Below, piece by piece: positions 43,713-55,505 of a stretch of DNA of 64,000 nucleotides; the first letter of the stretch is position 1; every line of letters starts with the position of its first letter. Source of the DNA: Ceratothoa steindachneri (taxonomy: Eukaryota; Arthropoda; Malacostraca; Isopoda; Cymothoidae). The translations under genes were made by a program, and so were the position numbers. The stretch covers positions 155,496,306 through 155,560,305 of the forward strand of contig OZ018326.1 in NCBI GenBank assembly GCA_963969495.1, written 5' to 3'. The notes under the pieces are model-generated. The model was not told the origin of the DNA, did not search any database, and saw nothing but the letters and a program-made list of their open reading frames with translations.

Positions 43713-46520
43713 TATGATACAGATAAACGTACGCAGTTAGCACGGAATTCGCCACGCGGTAGAAAACTGGGCACTAAACACACGAAGACCAGACGTAATA
43801 CTGATAAACTCTACCAGTCTACACCCACCAAACAACAGACTCCGAATCGCAGGCTACCGCACACACCTGAAACCTCAAGCGCATCAGCTTGGCTCAGCCA
43901 TCCTGGTCAAGCGGTCTATACTACACTCCCGCATAAATACACGAGATGACTCTTTCCTGGCCTGTAAAATACAAACCAATTCTGGCCCCATTATTGTGGC
44001 CACTTATTGCAAAGCTCCACGATTAGAACTAAACATAGACGTCCCACTCCAGGCACTTTCTAACCACAACCTACCACTATTCTTTTGGGGGACCTGAACG
44101 CACACCATACCACACTACTATCCAACACTACGGAGGATGCAGGAAGGTACCTGGTCGCTGCCTTGCAGCGATATCGATACCAGCACATCGGCCCGGCTTT
44201 TCTCACATTCTTTGGTCCCCGCGGGGGCACCTCGTCTCCTAATATGGTCCTACGAACGACCATGCTACACGCTTCTACACTCACACTGCACCAGGCCCCC
44301 ACGTTCTATCCGATCACATCCCAGTATGCGTGATGATATCGTCATCACCCATACTCATCCCCCCCTTCCCTTTATGACTACAAAAACACGAACTGGGCGG
44401 AGTACAGAAGACACATAGAAGACAACACACCTCATAACCTTAAACTACACAACACTAACTCTAGCAATATTACACTAATGAACACAATAAAAACTGCACG
44501 GGAGACACACACAGCACAAAAAACACACCTATTAAACAATTCAAATTCTCCATACACACTCAAGCTCTCATTACATTATACAAAAATCACTACACCGGAG
44601 GCCCACATCAATAAAACATTACTCTCCTTCGAGCTCGCATCCTCCGCTGCGTGAAGGGAAACAGGAATCGCCAGTGACGCGAGGTAGTTCGAATCGCGGA
44701 CGACGCCCGTAGCGCTGACTCTTCCTTCTTCTGGCGGCGCATATGGAGTATGCTCGGCTCGAAACCACAAAAAACAATTAACCTAATAATTAACAATCAA
44801 ACACTCACTAACACTAATTACATCCTTGACGCCTTCGGGTCCCCTTGAGACACAATCCATACACACAACCCTCCAAAGCCACACGCACAAGAGCACTTCC
44901 AAGAAGCACGGGAGTGTTGCAGACTCCACGCCGAGGAGCTTGCACCCGCCACTCTTGTGCAATTGGAGGCGCTCGACAACACAACCATACTCACTACTCC
45001 CATCACCCTCAGGAAAACCAAACACTACATTAGATCGACAAACACCGAAACGCCCCCCTGGCCTTCCAGCCACCCTAATACACCACCTCTCGGAAACAAT
45101 ATACCCCTACTGAGACACCTCTCCAATGCCTCACTAGACTCTAGTCACTTCTCACGTGCATTTAAAACCTCCTATAACATCCTACTCCACAAAAAAGAAC
45201 AAAGATCCCTCACACTCAAACAACTATAGACCTATTGATCTACTAGAGAACTTAGGAAAATACTCGAGCGTATGGTAAACAGCCACCTGCGTAGCTTCCT
45301 CGAAGTAACGGACTGGCTCTCCCCTTGCCAATATGGTTTTAGGAGGGGTTGGTCCACTTAGGTGATTGTGACCATCCTTCACGATACCATCCAAAGAGCA
45401 CGCCAAACAAGACAAAGGCACTTTCCATCTCTAAGGATGTAAAGAAGGCCTTCGACAAAGTGTGGCACGAGGGACTCCATTGGAAACTCGCTAACAGCAC
45501 AGAGCTCCCTCTCTGCACTAGGAGACTTCTCTCCCACTACCTCACGGACCGGAGGTGCCTTATCAAGTACAACAACACAACATTATGCCCATTCACGCCA
45601 CACGCAGGAGTGCCCCAGGAGAGCGTCCTTGCGCCAACACTCTACATCATGTACACGAACGACACTCCACGACCACCAGAAACCAACAGACACACAAACA
45701 CATTGTCCTATGCCGACGAAGAGACAATACTCGTCTGCCGACGCGGACCTGACATGATCGCACGCCACGCACAACGGATACTGGACATTAAGAGAGAGTA
45801 TGAGGAAGAGTGACTCCTTGCTACAAATCCTCAGAAGACACTATTCGATGCCAGCGATCACTGCATGCACAGCATAGCTATATATTCCCAAAGATCAGAC
45901 ATCGACCACTCAAACCCAACGAGACTCACGTACACATCCAACACGAAAATCACAGGGGCTACTTTCGACAAGCACCTAAGATTCAACACACACCAAACCA
46001 TTATACAGTAAAGGATTAGAGACACAAACAAGAAGCTGCGCAGATTTTATCCTGCCAGCAAAAAAATCCAATATACAAGACCCTTGTTAGACCTCTATTA
46101 ACCAATGCACCAATCATACTTCTAGCGTCATTTCACATAGGGCAGAGAGAAGCGCAGCGTATCCAGAAATCTACTCTGAGGCGCGCCTGTCGCTCCCCGA
46201 TGTACACTAGAATGGCAAGTCTACATCAAACTAACAGGCTTGTTCCGTTAAACACCCACACTCACACACAAATGGACAGACAGCGGGGGCAACTCGAAAG
46301 GGACCCCATATACACACACACACACACAGTCACAATGTTGCGAGGGCACCAATATACCCCGCAGCAAGAGACTACCACGCAACCATACCAATACATACAT
46401 AACCAAACAGCACGTCAGGACATAAAGAAAGGCAGTAGAATGAAGTTAGTCAATCAGGAAACACACACAGAAGACGCCCGCGGACACACTAGCATCACGT
46501 AGCGGGACTTCAAAGTACTT
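43713..46520 (+). pseudogene. LINE D ORF2 (endonuclease and reverse transcriptase)
   Basis: The endonuclease begins MIQINVR after a short gap, with RRPDVILINSTSLHPPNNRL, the metal motif GDLNAHHTT (44086) and FFGPRGGTSSPNMVL (44215). The reverse transcriptase has KILERMVNSHLRSFLEVTDW (45255), QYGFRRGWST, and motif A as KDVKKAFDKVWHEGL (45436). It continues with HAGVPQESVLAPTLYIMYTN (45601) and the active-site box LSYADEETILV, in which the second Asp of YADD is replaced by Glu. The best open piece is 45349-45813. Later thumb sequence decays to about 46500. Several stops and shifts make it inactive. Confidence 0.75.
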
Positions 46521-46788
46521 TCACACCAAATAATAGTCCCCAGCCTGCCCCTCTTCCGCTCTAGTCACGTGCCCCTTGTGATCCATGCATACACGATACT
46601 CCACACCGGTGTATAGCCACCGGTCTTTTTACCTCCTTCTATCCACTTATGAGTTAATTTTCAAACCGCTCCTCTTCGACTAAAAAGATCTCCTGCCACA
46701 CAGGAGTCCCTCTTCTTTTGCTTTCTATACAAAGATTCGATTCAATTTCATTTTTCCTTATTTTACTTTAAACAAAGTGATATCTCGA
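46521..46788. other. LINE D 3' flank, no gene
   Basis: Sequence after the polymerase, with pyrimidine-rich stretches and no coding signal. Confidence 0.4.
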
Positions 46789-46907
46789 CTCCGAATTGGC
46801 GGTGTTTCTTCAATGGTGTCTGGGCAGTCAATAAGGAACACTTCATTTCATTTCATTTTCCTTATTGACTGCTCAGACACCAATGAAGAAACACCGCCAA
46901 TTCGGAG
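46789..46907. repeat. inverted repeat, 50-bp arms, 19-nt spacer
   Basis: CTCCGAATTGGCGGTGTTTC starts the left arm and GAAACACCGCCAATTCGGAG ends the right arm. Two or three mismatches occur (for example TGGGCAG against TGAGCAG), so it is old enough to have drifted. The spacer is CTTCATTTCA-rich. Confidence 0.9.
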
Positions 46908-47869
46908 GAAAGTCACCACTCGATAGAGGAGGTACAGGAAAGGGGCATTAAAAAATAGAACAATACATTTGGAGCCCTTGTATTGGCGACCAACCAACAC
47001 CTTTATTATTTATAATTTGACTGCTCGGAACTCCTTGACAAAGTACACCGACTCTCTACATATCACTACCCGGTAAAGGAGGTAACAGTTTCGGTAAGTC
47101 CGAAAACGCCTGCGAACACCACAGACCAGAAAACAGTGCACCGGTGAATTTATTATTTACCTTTCAGAAAGAGATAATATTGCAATTTTTTACCGTTAAG
47201 AAAGAGAGAATAATATAATTTTTATCCGTTAAGAAAGAGAGAATAATACAATTTTTATTTCGCTAAGAAAGAGAATAATACAATTTTTATTTCGTTAAGA
47301 AAGAGAGATAATACTACAATTTTATGTTTAATATTTCATTGCGCCCTTCACAATACATTGATTTCTAATTTTATGGAATGTTAGTATGGTTTACTGTGAA
47401 CCAATCATAGAAATTCCTAAGACTTCAAAATGCTCGTCTTTGAGGTGGTTTTGAGTCAGATGTGATTCTATAATGTGGTACAAGCACCACAGTACTACTT
47501 AGTAACTAAATAATAAGTATCAACATTAACATAATGGTTCAAGTCATATTGATTGATTATGGACTAGTAACTACATTAAAAATGACGATATCCAACTATA
47601 CTATAAGACCAGGTGTATCTATCTTTCTTTCTGTCTCATCCATGTCTGTAATTTCTCCTATTTAGTTAATGAAGGACGAAATTCAGCTTGGAATTTAATA
47701 TAGGATAAAAATGGACTGGTCATGGTGGAAATAATTTTAGTTAAAGATGAAAAATTTCTAGAATCTAGTTAGGTATTAATTTCAACGAGAAGTGTGATAC
47801 TCTAATAAATATATAAAGGGTGTTCAAGAAGTCTCTCCACATCATAATAATTCATTTTTTTTAGGCAGA
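46908..47869. other. no gene; contains a minisatellite
   Basis: Apart from the minisatellite at 47160-47325 and a transposon-end-like GGGTGTTCAAGAAGTCTCTC at about 47819, nothing is recognised. The latter resembles the terminus of a mariner-type element, but no partner end was found. Confidence 0.4.
47160..47325. repeat. minisatellite, about 35-40-bp unit, five copies
   Basis: Units share GTTAAGAAAGAGAGAATAAT followed by (A)CAATTTTTATTTC. Copies differ by small indels such as GAGAGAATAATAC against GAGAATAATAC. Confidence 0.8.
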
Positions 47870-49165
47870 AGCTACATTAGGATCTTTTGGGTGAATATGA
47901 ATTGTATAAGAAATCTCACGAGCGTCCAGCTAAAGAAGATGCCAGCGGCAGCAATGCTGGCTCTGACAAAATTGCCATGCAGTCAACACTAAGCATGTTC
48001 CATATTTTCCAGCAAAAACCAGGACCACTAATATGCAAAGATATTTTTTAAAAGAAGATTATCTCGCTTGTGGTTAATGGGGTCCTGCCTTTGAGCTTAG
48101 TTGAGTCACATGAGTTTAAGGATCGTCTTTCATATTAGTATAACTCAAATATGTAGCTACTTTTCCATATCAAATATCTTTTTAAAATAATTAATCATAT
48201 TATTTGTAAGAACATTAGACTATCGTTAGCCTAGCTAAATGTATCTTTTCCATTGCTAATCTTTTGCATTTGTTTTATTTTAAAAACTTTCAGACGTCAA
48301 CCTGGTTGTTCAGGTGCCATCAAGACGCAGCCTGGCTAGATCTCTAGCAACATCAACCATTACAATGGTAAAATGGTACCTATGTATCACCCGATGGAAC
48401 TCAATGTACGACTCATTAATCCAAATATATAAATATAAGAACGATATGAATGTAGTTCTTTAAGAACAATTTAACCATCTTTAAAGTCAATAAATTGGAA
48501 TTTATTTGAGAATATATGTCTGCTCTAAAACCAATTGCAGCAGCCCTCAACAAATTACAAGCAAATACAGAATACTAATACGGTTGTCTTCTTCCAACAT
48601 CCTAGTGACTCAAAATGCCCTCGCAAGATTGGAGCCTATCCAACCAAACGATCTGCGCTTGAGACACTTTATGGCATTGATGGCAGCACTCGTCTCTAGC
48701 TTCAATGTCAGACTTGATAATTCTTTGACGTTGAGCCCTGAGGTAACTGATGCCAGTTCTGACCTCAGTATCTCATCCGTATTTCAAAATTAGATAGATA
48801 TTAATGTTGCAAGGGCCTAATTTCGGCGATTATGAACCAATCAAGTCTCAAGTAAAATACAAGCTGCAAAAGGGTGTAAAAAATTGTAATTCTAGCAGTA
48901 GTGGTAATAGTTTGGGGAACTTATACTCGTCATCTGAAGACGATTTCTTCAAAACTATGGACAGCTGTTCTTAACAACAATGATGCTTGAAAATCCTCAA
49001 TTATTTAGAGGAATCGGTAAGGCACTCGACTCTTTGAAAAGTGTCATGCTGCTCTGCAGCAGTGGAACGGTTGTTTTGGTTTGCTGGCATGGTTCATAGC
49101 CCTATACGAAGTAGTCTCTCGGATTGTAACTCTGGACAATTAGTTTTGCTGAAAGCAGATGTTTA
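47870..49165 (+). pseudogene. hAT transposase relic, strongly decayed
   Basis: The N-terminal piece LGEYELYKKSHERPAKEDAS, then SDKIAMQSTLSMFHIFQQKP (47885-48035), is the linker after a BED finger. It follows an acceptor-like TTTTTTTTAG, so the finger may have been in a lost or more distant exon. The central catalytic fold is gone or unreadable. PIAAALNKLQANTEY (about 48530) and the C-terminal dimerisation block SAAVERLFWFAGMVHSPIRS (about 49057-49116), then LSDCNSGQLVLLKADV, identify the family. It is a different subfamily from the copies at 3.3 and 19.4 kb. Confidence 0.65.
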
Positions 49166-49249
49166 CACCGGTTGAACATTAAATTAACACTCTTGATCTT
49201 CGTTTATTTTTTTCTCCGTATATTGTCAATAATTACGTACTGCAGTAAA

Positions 49250-49250
<1 letters not shown>

Positions 49251-49280
<30 letters not shown>

Positions 49281-49357
49281 CTTCTTCTTCTTCTTCTTCT
49301 TCTTCTTCTTCTTCTTCTTCTTCTTCTTCTTCTTCTTCTTCTTCTTCTTCTTCTTCT
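49251..49357. repeat. (TTC)n microsatellite
   Basis: About 35 TTC units. The serine run in the overlapping frame is a translation of the repeat, not a protein feature. Confidence 0.95.
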
Positions 49358-49384
49358 GTCTGTGTCCGTCCTACGGCCTATCAT

Positions 49385-49610
49385 GATTCTTTTTTCTTTT
49401 CTCCATCAAAAATTTGCTATAATAATTTCCATGCCAAAATTTTAATAAATTTTCTGAACTTCACCATTTGTAATTTTTTTAGTTTTAAAAAAGTCACAAA
49501 AATTCGATACTTATATTTATTTCTGAACTTTACCATTTTATTTTTTTTATATTATAAAGGAATTATTAGAAATAACTTGGATAAAAAAATTAAATCTACT
49601 TAGGTGACAA
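49385..49610 (+). repeat. dispersed AT-rich repeat, copy 1
   Basis: TTTTCTGAACTTCACCATTT, later TTTCTGAACTTTACCATTTT and GGAATTATTAGAAATAACTT, recur in the same order at 55195-55500. Copy 2 lies beside the inverted repeat around the TA array at 54.86-54.96 kb. No protein is predicted. Confidence 0.7.
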
Positions 49611-49798
49611 CCGAACTAAAAGAAAAAATCTTATTCAAACGTTCAAAAAATCTCGTTCTTAAAATATAGAGTTATGGAGGATGACACTTACTAGCATTTC
49701 TCCTTACCTTTCGCTTTCTGAAAAGAAACTCTGTGAAAAGGTTAAAAAGCTGCAGCGCAAGCTTAACCAAGCAGCCATCGCTGTTGATTTGAACAAAT

Positions 49799-49800
<2 letters not shown>

Positions 49801-49886
<86 letters not shown>
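49801..49886. repeat. (TA)n, left half of the Tc1 target array
   Basis: A TA run of about 86 bp abutting the left end of the Tc1-like element. Confidence 0.95.
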
Positions 49887-49889
<3 letters not shown>

Positions 49890-51309
49890 CCGCCGCAAAA
49901 AAAAAGTTACATTCTCGACGCAAAAAAAATGTTACACGTGACGCGGCAAAATAAGAGAGTTCTGGTATGAGCCAGTTGTGCACTGGGCGGAGCTAAGCTA
50001 TGACGTATTCCCCTCACTCACTCACTCTCTCCTCCCGCCACACCATCTCAAACCTCAGTGAGCTCCCAGAGTTCGTCAAGTAAAGGCTTGTTCTACGCTG
50101 CTCCCAGTGACGTCATTTTTCACTCGACACCCAACTTTACCAGCCTATATTTCCAGTTCCACCACTCAGAATGGTTAAAAATCAACTTTCTATGGAGAAG
50201 AAGAGTCGGGCCTTGACCCTGCTAGAACAAGGAGTATCTGTGATACGCGTGGCGGCAGAACTGGGGATCACAAGAATGACGGTTTACCGCCTGAAGAAAG
50301 CTGGCGATACTTACCCCTCAGGCACGACACCGCCACGGAAAAAGGGTTCTGGCAGACCAAAGAGGACATCATCGCGCACAGATTTCATCCGAAAGAAAGA
50401 AGTGAAAGAAAACCCTGGAATAACAGCCTTAGAACTCAAAGAAAAGTACCCAATATTGCTCCAGGACGTCGCAGTGAAAACCGTGCAGCATCGGCTACAG
50501 AAAGACCTAAAATTACCAAAACGTCGGGCCGCCAAGAAACCCCTGCTGACTGACAAGATGCGGAAGAAAAGGCTGCAGTTCTGTAAAAAATACCGATCCT
50601 GGACATCACTTGACTGGAAGAAGGTGATGTTTAGTGACGAGAGTACATTCCGGCTCGTCAGAGGAACTTCAAAGCTAGTCCGCCGCCCCAGTGATGTCTC
50701 CCGCTATGACCCAAAATACACCGTCAAAACTGTCAAACATCCTGATAGCGTGATGGTGTGGGGCGCCTTCAGTGGAAATATGGGTAAAGCTGGCTTGTAT
50801 TTCCTCCCCAAGAATGTGACAATGAAGTCTGCCAACTACATCGAGGTTTTGCGAGACCATATGCTGACTTTTTGGGCGATCCATGACTGCAACTTTTTTA
50901 TGCACGACGGAGCCCCAGCCCACAAGTCCAAGGCAGTGAAGGAATTCCTCGAAACCAACAAGATTGAAGTTCTGGAGTGGCCAGGTAACTCCCCTGATCT
51001 GAATCCCATCGAAAATGCATGGAATCAGATGAAAAACATCCTGCAGAAGGAACGACCCAGCAACATACCCGACCTGAAGGAGGCCCTGAAGAAGCACTGG
51101 ATCTCAATGGACAAAGATTATTTCGTCAATCTCGCCACTTCGATGCCCAAGAGGATCGAGATGGTTATCAAGAATAAGGGCCATATGACCAAATACTAAT
51201 TTTGTATAAGTATTGTAAGCTTAAAAGATAAATAAAGCCCATTTAACATGTACTTTTGTGTTTGTTTATCCCAAAAATCCTGGTGTAACATTTTTTTTTG
51301 CGGCCACTG
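49887..51309 (+). mobile_element. complete Tc1-like transposon in a TA array
   Basis: The left end CAGCCGCCGCAAAAAAAAAG and the right end, read on the minus strand as CAGTGGCCGCAAAAAAAAAT, are about 28-bp inverted repeats followed by GTTACA. Inside the left end the block CGCAAAAAAAATGTTACA is repeated at about 49919, which suggests doubled transposase sites. TA arrays lie on both sides, so the TA target duplication cannot be told from the array. The element is 1423 bp with about 284 bp of leader before the gene, a compact autonomous design. Confidence 0.9.
50171..51199 (+). CDS. Tc1-like transposase, DD34E, 342 aa, complete
   Basis: The ATG at 50171 opens the only full-length, uninterrupted transposase frame in the window, ending at TAA 51197-51199. 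Residues 17-42 (EQGVSVIRVAAELGITRMTV) form the first paired-type helix-turn-helix. A GRPKR AT-hook-like motif is at 61-65 and the second helix-turn-helix spans about 71-115. A basic patch PKRRAAKKP at 116-124 may direct nuclear import. The catalytic triad is D156 (MFSDESTF), D246 (FMHDGAPAH) and E281 (PDLNPIENAW), with 34 residues between the last two, as usual for Tc1. Length fits the 340-350 aa norm. The enzyme cuts the element out at its ends and inserts it at TA. All visible requirements for activity are present; activity itself is an inference. Confidence 0.95.
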   Translation: MVKNQLSMEKKSRALTLLEQGVSVIRVAAELGITRMTVYRLKKAGDTYPSGTTPPRKKGSGRPKRTSSRTDFIRKKEVKENPGITALELKEKYPILLQDVAVKTVQHRLQKDLKLPKRRAAKKPLLTDKMRKKRLQFCKKYRSWTSLDWKKVMFSDESTFRLVRGTSKLVRRPSDVSRYDPKYTVKTVKHPDSVMVWGAFSGNMGKAGLYFLPKNVTMKSANYIEVLRDHMLTFWAIHDCNFFMHDGAPAHKSKAVKEFLETNKIEVLEWPGNSPDLNPIENAWNQMKNILQKERPSNIPDLKEALKKHWISMDKDYFVNLATSMPKRIEMVIKNKGHMTKY

Positions 51310-51332
51310 TATATATATATATATATATATAT
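51310..51332. repeat. (TA)n, right half of the Tc1 target array
   Basis: A 23-bp run between the right end of the Tc1-like element and the Tigger-like terminus. Confidence 0.9.
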
Positions 51333-51900
51333 AGTAATACCTCACCCTACGTCGTTAATTGGTTCCAGAGGACACGATTCAACTCGAAAAAGACTAAATC
51401 GAAATAACTATTATTTAAATGTATTAACTGTATTAATCGCGTGGCTGTTGCGCAGCCACGATCGCCCAAAACAAATTCCTCAGCGACTGGTATTCGTCCT
51501 AAGTCATATCCGTTATAAATATGAGCCGAGGAGACCGGGTAACTGGCGACGACGACGATACATGAAATAATTACAATCTAGGCTAACTTAGTTTGTTTTT
51601 GTTAGCCTACGAAATCGTAGATTGGAATGCAAGCCTAGGCTGCTTTTATATTAGAAAGAAATAATTGTAAATCCCGTTGCGTACCTGCTGGTTGACGTCG
51701 GTGTTACTCGCTGAGGTGAGTAATCCTATTTTTATCATGCACAATCGTTGATAGAGTCGCACAGATCATCCCAAACGATCGCGCAATGGCTACAATCTTT
51801 TCACCTTTTTCATATCGTTTTATCATATCCACTATCTTCCAACACTAAGGATTTACGCTTACCACTTCAACTAGGATTATTCTTTGCATTAATGGGGCTA
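51333..51900 (-). pseudogene. Tigger/pogo element end with N-terminal transposase stub
   Basis: The terminus AGTAATACCTCACCCTACGT followed by GTTAATTGGTTCC is the well-known Tigger/pogo end. On the minus strand, at about 51860-51720, the peptide VDMIKRYEKGEKIVAIARSF and then ATLSTIVHDKNRI matches the CENP-B/psq-type helix-turn-helix of pogo transposases. The catalytic domain is absent. A hairpin CGTGGCTG-TTGCG-CAGCCACG lies at 51442-51462. It is a deleted, non-autonomous relic. Confidence 0.7.
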
Positions 51901-52103
51901 AAATGTAAATCGCAAACATAATTGTAAAAACTTTTATAGCATTGTCGACGTGAACAATTTTAAAATCCTGTGGCTTGAACATGAATGCCACCTACCGGAA
52001 AACATCTGATCTAGCACACTTGTTTTTATTTGTATTACCGTTAACCTGTAACTTTAAATGTCTATGTTTTTAAATAAATTTTAATTATTTATGATGCCAT
52101 GGA
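51901..52103. other. no recognisable gene
   Basis: AT-rich sequence beyond the Tigger fragment; its other terminus was not identified. Confidence 0.4.
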
Positions 52104-52592
52104 TTACACTCTAGCGAGTATTGAAAGGTCTATCTTCTTCGGTGAACGCGATCGTGACTTTCTAACCCGATGCGAGAGCCGCATGCTCGATTGCATACCG
52201 GGTATCTGAATATGTGGGTCCACTTTGGGAGTCGATAGATGTCTATGCGCGGAATTCTTTATAGTGAGAACCTGCAGCACTCTGAGAGACCACACGATCT
52301 TAATAAAAACAGCGGTTGTTTCAGTGGCACTAAAGATCGAGACGACTGAACCATTGATCTGATTGCAACCCTTGTCCGTCTTTGTGACCGTTGACCAAAT
52401 CGAGTAGGGTCGTCTGTTTACTCCAACGTTAGGGATTTTCCGCAGTGGCCATCTAACTAAGCCTGACGTTTGCCTGCCGTTCGCACGTTGACGAGTCGAG
52501 TGCTCATCCACGAACCGAACACTTCCAAGACGTACCGACTGCCATATACTTGCCAACTCTACCGATTCATGCGGGAGACTCCCGATTTTCAA
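52104..52592 (-). CDS. hypothetical 162-codon open frame, unrecognised
   Basis: The frame starts MKIGSLPHESVELASIWQSV and ends SRSRSPKKIDLSILARV. It is rich in Ser, Arg and Val, has no hydrophobic segment or known motif, and lacks a clear promoter. Being moderately GC-rich and longer than neighbouring chance frames is its only support. It could be a chance frame or part of an unknown repeat. Its upstream end overlaps the hAT-like terminal sequence near 52570-52640. Confidence 0.25.
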   Translation of the reverse strand: MKIGSLPHESVELASIWQSVRLGSVRFVDEHSTRQRANGRQTSGLVRWPLRKIPNVGVNRRPYSIWSTVTKTDKGCNQINGSVVSIFSATETTAVFIKIVWSLRVLQVLTIKNSAHRHLSTPKVDPHIQIPGMQSSMRLSHRVRKSRSRSPKKIDLSILARV

Positions 52593-52645
52593 CCCTCTAT
52601 CCCGCGAGGCTCCCGCTTAGTAATTTATCCCGCTAATCTCTCAAT
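52555..52645. repeat. probable terminal sequence of a BED-finger element
   Basis: CGGGAGACTCCCGATTTTCA is followed by CCCGCGAGGCTCCCGCTTAG and by TTTATCCCGCTAATCTCTCA. These repeated CCCG/CGGG blocks lie about 200 bp upstream of the BED-type frame, where the element's left end would be expected. Confidence 0.35.
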
Positions 52646-52860
52646 TTTGCAGTGAAGAAAGAAAGTAAAATTGCGGGGAATATTTGTCACAGTATCTGGT
52701 AACTCTGGCCTGCTTGCGCCTATGAAGCAAGCCGGTGACGTGACTCAGCGCTGGAGGCAGTGATACGCCAAGTAGCGTTGATACTGCTGGAAATTAAGAA
52801 GACGAAGAAGAAGTCATTTGCTGGCGGTTAAGTTCGCGGTTAGTTTCTCAGTTCAGCTTT

Positions 52861-53138
52861 CGGACAGAGATGGATGGAGACAAAATGACACCTGACTGTG
52901 ACAATCCTCCCAAGAGAAAAAAGCTGAAAAAGAAAAGAAAAGAGATATGCTTCCAAATTCAATACAGCGTGGACTCAAACCTTCCCCTGGGTTAGAGCCA
53001 GCCGGTGAGGTATCCACCATGCGTATTGCAAGGTGTGCAATGCTGATTTTAGTGTGGAACATGGCAGGAAAAATGATTTTATAAAGCATGCTAGCACAGC
53101 TAAACATAAAGTACTCATTTGTCATTATACATATTAGA
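52861..53138 (+). pseudogene. BED-type zinc-finger stub of a hAT-like element
   Basis: An ATG at 52870 gives MDGDKMTPDCDNPPKRKKLK. After a frame change the stretch YASKFNTAWTQTFPWVRASR precedes a finger AYCKVCNADFSVEHGRKNDF, IKHASTAKHKVLICHY (CX2C...HX5H). This N-terminal layout, a basic stretch, the (K)FNxxW segment and then the finger, is shared by many arthropod hAT-like transposases. A frameshift near 52970-53010 and the stop at 53136 leave only the DNA-binding part. It could also be the first exon of a host gene of this family; no second exon was found. Confidence 0.55.
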
Positions 53139-54104
53139 TTGAGGTATACTCATTAAAAGACATCTCGACCTCCCCCCGATGTAAAGGGACTAGTCTTTAC
53201 TAGCTAATAAATAGCTTTAGAGTAGAGAATAAAGTCCAATTGATTGTTTTGGAAATGTTAAATGCCTTCGCAGAGATGCTTTAAGGCCAATTGATTCCTT
53301 AATTCTCTCGTTAGTTGGTAGTTAGTTATAGAAAGGGATGAAAGATGAATTGAATATTTGAAAATAAAAGGTTAAAGTTTGATATGACGGGTGAATTTTA
53401 AAAGAGGCTGCACGTTGCACTCTGAAAGGAATTTGATTGATTTGACAGTACATGCAAAGGAACCAAAAGTTTCCTGAAACGTAAATTATTGAAAAGTAAA
53501 AGGTTACACAACTACAAAATAATTAAGCTAAGCTGTTACCTTATTCCTGTAAAAAAAACTAAATTAACTTACGGCTAATTCACAAACACTTTACAAATAT
53601 TATACTTAGGAGGAGAGAAGTTATTGGAAAAGGTGAGATGAGATGAGTAACACCCTTTCAGTCTGCTTGAAGAAAATATGCCAGTCAAAACACAATACGT
53701 CACGGGAGTCTGCTTCTATTTGTTGCTTTTGATTCTCTATTTTTGACAATTTAGAACTAATATGACCTGACCCAACCCAACCAAAGAGGGTGGGGCCAAA
53801 TTGAAGGAACATCTATCCTGATCCCACCCTTTCAAATTGATCCCCCATCCACCCCTAAACCACGCAGGGGGCGAGAGGCGTAACCTCATCAAGATTCTCT
53901 CTGGTCAGAGGAAAACGAGAGGACGCGGGTGCGCTGACCGCTCTCTGCTGACCACTTTACTATCGTATTTCGAAAACACAATTCTAAGCACTGACGCAGA
54001 TCCTTAAACAAAAAAGGGACACCTAGACACGTGGAAAATAGACGGGAATAGAGGGGTAGACATACGAAAGGACTTAAATGATAGAGGGAAGGGGGAAATC
54101 CATC
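53139..54104. other. no recognisable gene
   Basis: AT-rich sequence with no family match. The minus frames at 53621-53812 and 53889-54110 show no motif. The latter touches the Penelope-like fragment and may be untranslated. Confidence 0.45.
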
Positions 54105-54660
54105 GGTCAAAAATTTTATCTAACTTATGAATTGGAAGAAGCCAGTAAACTACCTTGTTTAGATACCATAGTTCATCATACGCTCTAAGGTTTTAAGTTT
54201 TCTGTCTACCGCAAGCCTGTTCATGTCCCATCGTATATTAATTTTTATTCGAACCATCCTCAAGAAACTAAGAAATCCGTTTTTACTCCTTTATATTTGC
54301 GTGTTCTTTTGTGAATAATATTTGAACGATTCATTATGACGAGCAACTTTGCAGTGCACAAAATTTAATGAAAACTACCAAATTGAATTAAGAAGCATCC
54401 ATACAGTTACAGGACTGGGCAAACGTACAATGATCTTTTTTTTCACCAGTCCATCTCTAATCCACAAATTGATCGGCTGGATGCAAAATCTTTTATTGAT
54501 TTGCCAAACGCTTTGAAAGAAATTTAGTTAAGTGAGCCATAATAAAATTCTTGCGAGAAACAAAAATTTTAATCTAATCGAAGGTTTATACAAATCAGAT
54601 AGCTTTATAATTAATATTATTTGTACTCTATATGAATTTAATTTATAAGGTTAATTTCAC
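54105..54660 (+). pseudogene. Penelope-like reverse transcriptase C-terminal part
   Basis: The reading FTYELEEASKLPCLDTIVHH, then KFSVYRKPVHVPSYINFYSN and HPQETKKSVFTPLYLRVLL, is the conserved thumb-side region of Penelope-like reverse transcriptases, where FSVYRKPT and YxHxxSxHP are diagnostic. A far-degraded C-terminus, KILARNKNFNLIEGLYKSDS, follows near 54550-54640, where the GIY-YIG domain should be; the domain itself is mostly deleted. Stops and frame changes occur at several points. It is a third distinct Penelope remnant in this window. Confidence 0.75.
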
Positions 54661-54742
54661 ACCTAGCATTCTATTGGTGTGTGTATGTTAGTTTTATTTT
54701 TCTTTTACTTATAGCGTTTGTTTGTCAGTGTGTGCGAGCCAT

Positions 54743-55255
<513 letters not shown>

Positions 55256-55505
55256 CTAAACTAAAATTTTCCCCCTTCAAAATATCACGTTGCTAAAATA
55301 TAGTTATAAAAAAAGATATATAGAAATAAATTTTCTGAACTTCACTATTTGTAATTCTTTGAGTTTTAAAAAATTCACAAAATTTCGATACTTAGATTTA
55401 TCTCTGAACTTCACCATTTTGTTTTTTGATATTATAAAAGAATTATTAGAAATAACTTTCATTAAAAAAAAACATAAGTCATAACCAAACTAAGATGAAA
55501 TTATT

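Noticed and set aside
44600..44770. GC-rich segment with a TTCGAATC word resembling a B box
   Set aside because: No matching A box at a suitable distance on either strand.
49172..49603. 143-codon frame with a long Ser run
   Set aside because: The run is the (TTC)n microsatellite, and the rest lies in the dispersed AT-rich repeat.
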